A stretch of 5,554 nt of DNA from Prevotellaceae bacterium (GTDB lineage: Bacteria; Bacteroidota; Bacteroidia; Bacteroidales; UBA932), in assembly GCA_031288885.1 (NCBI GenBank), contig JAITQP010000202.1, positions 1-5,554 of the forward strand. The letters are read 5' to 3'. Below, in pieces: positions 1-4,238 of the stretch (position 1 is its first letter; each line of letters starts with the position of its first letter). Under the pieces are notes generated by a model. The model was not told the DNA's origin, made no database searches, and was given only the letters and a program-made list of their open reading frames with translations. A program made the translations under genes and the position numbers.

Positions 1-225
1 CACTTGGGGGGACGCGGGCACATCATAGAGCTGGTGCGCATCTTTGAGCAGGCAAACCCCGCGCTCCCCATGCGCGTTGACCACGGAAAGCTCATGCTGG
101 ACGACGTAAAGAACAACCGCTTCAACCCCGGCTACTCTTTCTTGGGGCGCATGTTTGCCCTTGCGCAGGTGGACGGAATACTGTCCACCGTGAGGGATGA
201 AATGAGCAAGGGGAGTTCTAAATGA
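1..225 (+). CDS. uxuA: Mannonate dehydratase, C-terminal fragment
   Basis: This is the last 74 codons of a gene that begins before the window; the frame is open from base 1 and stops at TGA 223-225. UxuA dehydrates D-mannonate to 2-dehydro-3-deoxy-D-gluconate in cytoplasmic hexuronate (glucuronate) breakdown. The fragment shows the family's C-terminal pattern: a GGRGHIIEL stretch, then PMRVDHG (bases 67-87), MLDD, NPGYSFLGRM and ALAQVDGIL. The DHG motif is part of the conserved, metal-binding active-site region of the family, from memory of family members rather than from any alignment made here. The TTG at base 4 is internal, not a start. The next hexuronate gene (for example uxuB) is not seen downstream; a heptamer array and a LuxE-like gene follow instead. 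The identification rests on a short but characteristic segment. Confidence 0.88.
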   Translation, partial: HLGGRGHIIELVRIFEQANPALPMRVDHGKLMLDDVKNNRFNPGYSFLGRMFALAQVDGILSTVRDEMSKGSSK

Positions 226-294
226 AGTGGGTAATTGAGCTTGTCGAATTGTGAGGGGATTGGCCGGCGCGTCCACTCTGCCACGCTTTGCGCC

Positions 295-330
295 ACTAAT
301 CACTAATAGCTAATCACTAATCACTAACAC
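295..330. repeat. Heptamer tandem array (ACTAATC-type)
   Basis: About five 7-base units in a row: ACTAATC, ACTAATA, GCTAATC, ACTAATC, then ACTAAC ending in ACACCC. The array abuts the ATG of the LuxE-like gene at 333, leaving only two bases. Its unit order and terminal AACACCC closely match the array at 1353-1390 (ATTAATC units), so the two are members of one repeat family. The function is unknown. It replaces the usual leader of the downstream gene, so it may lie in its 5' untranslated region. Bases 226-294, between the uxuA stop and this array, hold nothing I can identify. Confidence 0.8.
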
Positions 331-332
331 CC

Positions 333-1304
333 ATGCCATCTTCCATTTTTTCCATTACCACCGACGACGAGTTTGAGCAGGCGTGCCTCAGCGTCTTTTA
401 CCGGCAGGCGCAGGCGTGCGAGCCGTATGGCCGCTACCTTTCGTACTTGGGCGTGCGGGCGGAAGACGTGCGTAGCGTAGCGCAAATTCCCTTTTTGCCC
501 ATCGAATTTTTCAAAACGGAGCGTGTTGTCTGCGGAAGCGCAAGCGAGCAGGTCATCTTCACCAGCAGCGGCACCACCGGAGCGGACACAAGCCGCCACT
601 ACGTAACCGACGTGCTGCTGTACGAGGAGTCCTTTTTGCGCGGCTTTGAGCACTTTTACGGCCACCCGCAAAAGTACTGCATCCTTGCGCTGCTGCCGGT
701 TTACGCCGAGCGGCAAGGCTCGTCGCTGGTGTACATGGTAGAGCGGCTGATGCGGCAAAGCGCGCATCCGCTGGGGGGATTTTTTCTCCACAACCACGAC
801 GAGCTGGCCAAGCGGCTTGAGCTCCTGCACCGGCAGCAGCAGCAGGTTATGCTCATTGGGGTGAGCTTTGCCCTGCTGGACTTGGCGGAGCGCTACCAAT
901 TCCGGTTTCCCAACCTCATTGTCATGGAAACGGGCGGCATGAAAGGGCGGCGGCGGGAGCTGCCGCGCGAGGAGCTGCACCGGAGCTTGTGCAGCAGCTT
1001 TGGCGTAGAGCTCATACACTCGGAGTACGGCATGACGGAGCTGCTGTCGCAGGCCTACTCGCGCGGCGGCGGGCGTTTCTCCACGCCCCCGTGGATGCGC
1101 GTCGCGCTGCGCGACCTCCACAACCCCTTTGCTCCGGCGGCCGCCGCGACCTCCGGCGGAATTAACGTCATCGACCTCGCCAACCAAAGCTCGTGCGCAT
1201 TCATCGAAACGCAGGACTTGGGGAGAATGACCCCCGACGGTACCTTTGAGGTGCTGGGACGCATTGACCACGCCATGCCGCGTGGATGCAACATGCTGAT
1301 ATGA
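333..1304 (+). CDS. LuxE-family acyl-protein synthetase / acyl-activating enzyme
   Basis: A 323-residue cytoplasmic enzyme of the LuxE (acyl-protein synthetase) branch of the ANL adenylate-forming superfamily. These enzymes activate a carboxylic acid as acyl-AMP; in LuxE proper the acyl group then moves to a cysteine near the C-terminus. Visible motifs in order: FTSSGTTG (residues 76-83, the phosphate-binding loop), METGGMKGRRREL (198-210), SEYGMTELLSQAYS (230-243, the YGMTE adenylate motif), TQDLGRM (293-299) and VLGRIDHA (307-314). It ends in RGCNMLI, with Cys319 five residues from the end, a plausible acyl-acceptor position (inference). Length and the lack of a large C-terminal lid domain fit the short forms in Bacteroidota. 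ATG 333 is the natural start: the motif spacing fits and only repeat sequence lies upstream. No luxC or luxD partner is present, so bioluminescence is not implied and the acyl substrate is unknown. Confidence 0.85.
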   Translation: MPSSIFSITTDDEFEQACLSVFYRQAQACEPYGRYLSYLGVRAEDVRSVAQIPFLPIEFFKTERVVCGSASEQVIFTSSGTTGADTSRHYVTDVLLYEESFLRGFEHFYGHPQKYCILALLPVYAERQGSSLVYMVERLMRQSAHPLGGFFLHNHDELAKRLELLHRQQQQVMLIGVSFALLDLAERYQFRFPNLIVMETGGMKGRRRELPREELHRSLCSSFGVELIHSEYGMTELLSQAYSRGGGRFSTPPWMRVALRDLHNPFAPAAAATSGGINVIDLANQSSCAFIETQDLGRMTPDGTFEVLGRIDHAMPRGCNMLI

Positions 1305-1307
1305 AAA

Positions 1308-1384
1308 TAATGATTAATGGTTAATGATTAATGATTAATGGCGCTCTTTGATATTAATCATTAATCATTAACCATTAATCATTA
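1308..1384. repeat. Perfect 32-bp inverted repeat made of heptamers; possible two-way terminator
   Basis: Arms 1308-1339 and 1353-1384 are perfectly complementary over 32 bp, separated by the 13-base spacer GGCGCTCTTTGAT. Each arm consists of 7-base units (TAATGAT/TAATGGT on the left, ATTAATC/ATTAACC on the right). It fills the gap between two convergent genes, starting 3 bases after the LuxE-like stop and containing the transporter's stop codon (complement of 1382-1384). A transcript from either side would fold into a long A/U-rich hairpin, so it could end transcription from both directions, although there is no T-tract of the classical kind. The right arm matches the array at 295-330 in unit order. 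Confidence 0.85.
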
Positions 1385-2329
1385 ACACCCCTCCTTATCG
1401 CTGCACTCCTCAAGGTTTGACTCCACCTCAACGGTGGAGTGCTGTATGCCCAGCTGCTCCACGCCTGCGCGAATATCGGCTTTGATGCGCGAGATCTCCG
1501 CCAGCGACGCCTCGCTGTGGAGCACAACGTGGCACGTAAGCGCAGCCTGCGTGGTGCTTAGCCCCCAGATGTGGAGGTGGTGAATACCGATAACCCCCTG
1601 CACGCCCACTATTTTTTCCCTCACCTCGCCCACGCTAATGTTCTGCGGAACGCCGTCGAGGCTGAGGCGCACGGTATCCTTCAGCAGCGACCACGTGCCC
1701 ACAAAGATGATGACGGCAACCGCAATGCTTATCACGCTATCGAGCCAGTACCACGCGGTGAACGTTATCGCAACGCCCGCCACCACTACTCCCACCGACA
1801 CCAGCGCATCGGCAACGAGGTGCAGGTAGGCGCCCTTTACGTTCAAATCCTTGTCCTTGTCGCGGAAAAACAGCAGCGCGGTAACGGCGTTAATCACAAT
1901 CCCCACGCCGGCTACCACCGCCACCACGCCGCCCTCCACCGGCACGGGGGTAAGGATGCGCTCCACCGCCTCGTAGGCGATACCGCCAACGGCGGCCAGC
2001 AGGATCACCGCGTTGACGAGCGCCGCCAGAATGGTGGCCTTTTTGTAGCCGTAGGTGTACTGCGCCCTTGGCTTGGCGGCCGCCAGCTTCAGCGCGAGCA
2101 GCGCAATGATGAGGCTGGCCACGTCGGCAAGGTTGTGGCCGGCGTCGGTGAGCAGCGCCAGCGACCCTGTGATGAAGCCCGCCGAGGCTTCTATCACCAC
2201 AAATATAACGTTGAGCGCAATGCCGATGGCAAACGCACGGCTCGTGCGCGCCATGTCGAGGCTGTGGTGGTGGTGGCCATGCCCGTGGTCGTGGTCGTGA
2301 TGGGAAGAATGAGAATGCTGATGTGCCAT
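1382..2329 (-). CDS. Cation diffusion facilitator (CzcD/ZitB-type) zinc/cation efflux transporter
   Basis: A 315-residue inner-membrane antiporter that exports Zn2+ and related divalent cations in exchange for protons. The N-terminus is a histidine-rich metal-binding tail (12 His in residues 3-22). Six membrane segments follow at roughly 33-53, 57-82, 98-120, 133-155, 168-190 and 193-215. The transport-site HxxxD pairs are present in TM2 (His65, Asp69, within DAGHNLAD) and TM5 (His170, Asp174, within HLVADALVS). A linker with SLDGVP (223-228) leads to a cytoplasmic metal-sensing domain with IHHLHIWGLS (249-258), His267 and QHSTVEVE (296-303). The length is normal and nothing appears broken. 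The start at 2329 places the His-rich tail in frame. The C-terminus (KEGC) and stop are encoded by the edge of the heptamer inverted repeat. The gene is transcribed alone, convergent to the LuxE-like gene and divergent from the PBECR-like pair. The exact metal cannot be read from sequence. Confidence 0.95.
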   Translation of the reverse strand: MAHQHSHSSHHDHDHGHGHHHHSLDMARTSRAFAIGIALNVIFVVIEASAGFITGSLALLTDAGHNLADVASLIIALLALKLAAAKPRAQYTYGYKKATILAALVNAVILLAAVGGIAYEAVERILTPVPVEGGVVAVVAGVGIVINAVTALLFFRDKDKDLNVKGAYLHLVADALVSVGVVVAGVAITFTAWYWLDSVISIAVAVIIFVGTWSLLKDTVRLSLDGVPQNISVGEVREKIVGVQGVIGIHHLHIWGLSTTQAALTCHVVLHSEASLAEISRIKADIRAGVEQLGIQHSTVEVESNLEECSDKEGC

Positions 2330-2369
2330 TTTGGAGCTGTGATTTTTATCGGTTATACAAAGCTTAGCG

Positions 2370-2377
2370 TAAAGGTA
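2370..2377 (-). promoter_or_regulatory. Possible -7 promoter box for the cation transporter
   Basis: On the minus strand this reads TACCTTTA, one base from the Bacteroidota -7 consensus TAnnTTTG, 40 bases before the transporter start codon. I see no TTTG at the expected 19-21 base distance upstream, so support is weak. No metal-regulator operator was recognised. Confidence 0.4.
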
Positions 2378-2420
2378 CGAAATTCTTTTGCTGCATCAGC
2401 CGCTATTCACCAAAAATCTC

Positions 2421-2677
2421 ACGAAAATGGCTTGGGAAAGGGGGATAATCCGTAGAAAACAGCTACCTTTGCAGCTGCAAAACAAAATGCAGGACAAATG
2501 CCTGAAGACGCCAAAAAACTCACTGAGCAGCAAGCGGTGCAACTTATTGCCGCCATGGAGCAGCACGCCGCAAAAACCCCCGTGCTGGAGCTTACGCCCG
2601 AGAATTGGGAAGCGGAGTTTGGCAAGGACGGTAAAGTGCAAACGCCCATTGGGGAAGTTAAGATGGGCGAACACCAA
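2421..2677 (+). repeat. Tandem duplication, copy 1 of the conserved 5' module
   Basis: This 257-base block aligns without gaps to 3100-3356 at a constant offset of 679 bases, with 18 differences by hand count (93% identity). It covers about 77 bases of upstream sequence, the -7 box, and codons 1-60 of the gene at 2498. A core of 52 bases (2462-2513), spanning promoter box and start codon, is identical. Thirteen differences fall in codons, ten of them silent, showing that the reading frame at 2498 is under selection. Confidence 0.93.
2464..2471 (+). promoter_or_regulatory. Promoter -7 box (TACCTTTG) of PBECR-like copy 1
   Basis: It matches the Bacteroidota -7 consensus TAnnTTTG exactly and lies 26 bases before the ATG at 2498, giving a predicted 5' leader of about 20 bases. 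The box runs into the palindrome GCAGCTGC (2471-2478) at the expected transcription start. No TTTG -33 element is seen at 19-21 bases; a TTGG at 2432-2435 is too far (28 bases). Confidence 0.65.
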
Positions 2678-3103
2678 TACCTCAAAATGCAGGCAAAAGG
2701 CAGAGGCGCGGAGCTTGGAATGGTAAAACCAACACTCACAGTGCCGGATGCGATTATTGAAGAGTATGACCTGCAAGAAGATGCTGAGAGAAATACAAAA
2801 TTATTGTTTGTAAAAACTTTTATAGATAATAAGGGAGGAAAATACTCTCATTTTGAATCGGTAACGATAAAGAAAGACGGGTTGGAAGTTTCTATAAGCA
2901 GCCATATTGTAAGCAAAAAGGCAATGCTTCGTAAGCTAACTAACGGAAACATTGCCCTCATAAAACCTGTAATTGAATCCAATATCTCTGAATGGCACTT
3001 AGATAAAAACCAAAATGGTTTGCCGGACCTTGTTCCTTCGCAAGAATCAACTACATCTGACAACAAAGGTACAAAAATTTCCGAAACCACCAAAAAAATA
3101 TGA
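2498..3103 (+). CDS. PBECR-like nuclease-domain protein, tandem copy 1
   Basis: A 201-residue soluble protein with no signal peptide or membrane segment. Residues 30-136 resemble, from memory, the PBECR domains (phage-Barnase-EndoU-ColicinE5/D-RelE-like nucleases) found at the ends of phage MuF and polyvalent proteins: LTPENWEAEFG (32-42), TPIGEVKMGE (49-58), GMVKPTL (74-80), an ER pair (97-98), LFVKTF (103-108) and KKDGLEVSISSH (125-136). His136 is a candidate functional residue (inference). If so, it may cleave RNA or act as a small toxin; no activity is demonstrable here. Residues 137-170 are variable and the tail is polar (NGLPDLV, then GTKISETTKK). The start at 2498 has AGGA three bases upstream. 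The ATG at 2487 opens a different frame, and mostly silent differences from copy 2 support the 2498 frame. After codon 60 the DNA turns AT-rich, suggesting a mosaic. No antitoxin or immunity gene is recognised next to it. Confidence 0.7.
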   Translation: MPEDAKKLTEQQAVQLIAAMEQHAAKTPVLELTPENWEAEFGKDGKVQTPIGEVKMGEHQYLKMQAKGRGAELGMVKPTLTVPDAIIEEYDLQEDAERNTKLLFVKTFIDNKGGKYSHFESVTIKKDGLEVSISSHIVSKKAMLRKLTNGNIALIKPVIESNISEWHLDKNQNGLPDLVPSQESTTSDNKGTKISETTKKI

Positions 3104-3356
3104 AAATGGTTTGGGAAAGGGGAATAATCTGTAGAAAACGGCTACCTTTGCAGCTGCAAAACAAAATGCAGGACAAATGCCTGAAGACGCCAGAAAACTC
3201 ACTGAGCAGCAAGCGGTACAGCTTATTGCCGCCATGGAGCAGCACGCCGCAGAAGCCCCCGTGCTGGAGCTTACGCCCGAGAACTGGGAGGCGGAGTTTG
3301 GCAAGGACGGCAAAGTGCAAACGCCCATCGGGGAGGTTAAGATGGGAGAGCACCAG
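3100..3356 (+). repeat. Tandem duplication, copy 2 of the conserved 5' module
   Basis: Gap-free counterpart of 2421-2677 at offset 679. It starts at the stop codon of copy 1 and ends at codon 60 of copy 2. Beyond 3356 nucleotide similarity falls away quickly, and protein identity drops from 57/60 to 59/112 by hand alignment. A second similar patch appears at the 3' ends (3063-3096 versus 3754-3787, 32 of 34 bases alike). Confidence 0.93.
3143..3150 (+). promoter_or_regulatory. Promoter -7 box (TACCTTTG) of PBECR-like copy 2
   Basis: Exact TAnnTTTG match 26 bases before the ATG at 3177, in the same setting as copy 1 and again followed by the GCAGCTGC palindrome. It lies in the 73-base gap after the copy 1 stop, so copy 2 probably has its own transcript rather than depending on read-through. 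No properly spaced TTTG -33 box is seen; TTTG 3110-3113 is 29 bases away. Confidence 0.65.
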
Positions 3357-3812
3357 CAGGCAAAGTTAACTCTGAGAAATCGCACGGATGAGTTTGGGAT
3401 GATAAAACCTACGCTCGCTAACCCTGATGTTGTTGTTGAAAAATATGCCCCGCATAAAAACTCGGAGCGCGATACAAAGTTGCTATTTATCAAGACGTTT
3501 ATGGATGGAAGAGGTGAAAAATACACCCATTTTGAGAGCATAACGGTAAAAAAGGACGGATTAGAAGTATCTATCAGTAGCCATATCGCAGAAAAAAAGG
3601 CAGTAGCCAAAGAGTTAACTCTTGGTACTACTGCCTACTTTCGCTCAGAATTAAATTCCAACAGCTCTGAATTGTACTTAGCTGAAAACCAAAATAAAAA
3701 TAATGGTCTGCCGAACCTTGTTTCTACGCAAGAAGATAATCCATCACCGAAAGACAAAGGTACAAAAATCCCCGAAACCACCAAAAACAATACGAAAAAT
3801 CCCACGCGGTAA
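3177..3812 (+). CDS. PBECR-like nuclease-domain protein, tandem copy 2
   Basis: A 211-residue paralogue of the gene at 2498 with the same proposed domain. Residues 1-60 differ at only three positions (R6, E26, A27). The conserved core is kept: GMIKPTL (74-80), ER (97-98), LLFIKTF (102-108) and KKDGLEVSISSH (125-136, His136). Elsewhere it has diverged: the segment 61-73, the loop 89-96 and the stretch 143-170 differ strongly, with a small insertion (NKN) before GLPNLV. It ends with GTKIPETTK plus a basic asparagine-rich extension. The core retained despite this divergence argues that both copies are functional and not recent debris. It may be a toxin-like nuclease, a decoy, or a domesticated phage domain; sequence alone cannot decide. 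The 3' half is AT-rich compared with the first 60 codons. Confidence 0.7.
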   Translation: MPEDARKLTEQQAVQLIAAMEQHAAEAPVLELTPENWEAEFGKDGKVQTPIGEVKMGEHQQAKLTLRNRTDEFGMIKPTLANPDVVVEKYAPHKNSERDTKLLFIKTFMDGRGEKYTHFESITVKKDGLEVSISSHIAEKKAVAKELTLGTTAYFRSELNSNSSELYLAENQNKNNGLPNLVSTQEDNPSPKDKGTKIPETTKNNTKNPTR

Positions 3813-3825
3813 ATTTTTCCAGCAT

Positions 3826-3856
3826 TTTGCGCGTTGAAAAAATATTTTTACCTTTG
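3826..3856 (+). promoter_or_regulatory. Strong Bacteroidota-type promoter
   Basis: TTTG (3826-3829), a 19-base spacer, then TACCTTTG (3849-3856) match both elements of the phylum's primary-sigma promoter at the preferred spacing. Transcription is expected to begin near 3863. It is the best promoter in the window and lies about 380 bases before the next ATG, so it would drive the folded RNA region and possibly the exported protein gene beyond. It shares the 14 bases TACCTTTGCAGCTG with the two promoters upstream. Confidence 0.8.
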
Positions 3857-3862
3857 CAGCTG

Positions 3863-4111
3863 AACACATAAAAAAAAATTTGTGCCTATGACATATACAG
3901 CGCGGTAATACGCGCACACTTTTAAGACATATTTTAGAAGCATTGTGCTTTTATTCTTCGATATTTAAAGAATGTGGCAATTCAATAATGAGTTACGAAG
4001 AAATAAGTTGCAATGTTCACGCGTGAGCGTGAACTTGACTTATTCCTTGTAACTCTGGTGATGCCACATACCATTAAATATCGGGAAACAGTCAAGTTCC
4101 ACGCTTTTTTT
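3863..4111 (+). ncRNA. Structured RNA: leader (attenuator-like) or independent small RNA
   Basis: This is most of the 426-base gap at 3813-4238, which holds no convincing gene. After the promoter come hairpin 1 (3900-3904 with 3911-3915), hairpin 2 (3914-3925 with 3934-3948, a three-base bulge and one G-U pair), then a long rod. The rod has five nested helices: 3959-3967 with 4075-4083 (9 bp), 3972-3979 with 4062-4069 (8 bp), 3990-3996 with 4049-4055 (7 bp), 4002-4007 with 4039-4044 (6 bp) and 4015-4022 with 4027-4034 (8 bp, GUGA tetraloop). A run of seven T ends the region. It resembles no riboswitch class I recognise. The rod shape recalls 6S-type RNAs, but I cannot support that name. All pairings were found by eye. 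Confidence 0.6.
4027..4111 (+). terminator. Candidate intrinsic terminator, mutually exclusive with the rod structure
   Basis: Bases 4027-4040 pair with 4090-4104 in a 14-bp helix with a single bulged C (4099), closing a 49-base loop, and T 4105-4111 follows at once. The 5' arm is the same sequence that forms the tip of the rod (4027-4034 with 4015-4022) and part of its neighbouring helix, so both folds cannot exist together. This could simply end a small RNA, or act as a switchable terminator ahead of the gene at 4239. Confidence 0.55.
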
Positions 4112-4113
4112 AT

Positions 4114-4165
4114 GTCCATACGTGGACGCCCAACCACCCAATTGGGCAGAGGAGCAGAAACCTCT
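4114..4165 (+). other. Three consecutive small hairpins in the leader
   Basis: Directly after the T-tract come stems 4114-4118/4123-4127 (UACG loop), 4128-4133/4142-4147 and 4148-4152/4161-4165, with no unpaired bases between them. Bases 4166-4238 are then largely unstructured and end in an A-rich leader before ATG 4239; a weak pairing 4182-4186/4206-4210 is possible. If transcription passes 4111, these would be part of the 5' untranslated region. Individually the stems are short and could be chance; their back-to-back order is notable. Confidence 0.45.
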
Positions 4166-4238
4166 CAAAACAACGGGCGGACTACTTCCCACGAAAAGCC
4201 TTTAGAGTAGAGGGAAAAACAATTTCAATTTCAAAAAA

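Noticed and set aside
222..254. 10-codon frame (MKWVIELVEL) overlapping the uxuA stop as ATGA
   Set aside because: Too short to support; possibly the remnant of a coupled downstream gene, but nothing recognisable follows.
324..1271. Long minus-strand frame opposite the LuxE-like gene
   Set aside because: The plus strand carries ordered ANL motifs; the minus frame is an Arg/Ala/Leu-rich shadow of GC-rich codons.
1571..2455. 294-codon plus-strand frame opposite the cation transporter
   Set aside because: It is a His/Arg-rich antisense shadow; the minus strand has a complete cation diffusion facilitator with HxxxD sites.
2388..2726. 112-codon plus-strand frame offset from the PBECR-like copy 1, with a similar frame at 3100-3369 in copy 2
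   Set aside because: They are shadows: silent third-position differences between copies occur in the 2498/3177 frames, and the shadow frames end at different places after the conserved module.
3047..3610. Minus-strand frames opposite the PBECR-like genes
   Set aside because: They only mirror the duplicated coding sequence and have no start context or recognisable domain.
4013..4210. 65-codon open frame overlapping the structured leader
   Set aside because: It begins inside the rod structure, resembles no family I know, is low in complexity at its end, and its bases are explained by RNA helices and hairpins.
3813..4238. A known riboswitch, tmRNA, RNase P RNA or tRNA in the leader
   Set aside because: I found none of the diagnostic sequence elements, such as a CCA end with a T-loop or the cobalamin, TPP or SAM cores.
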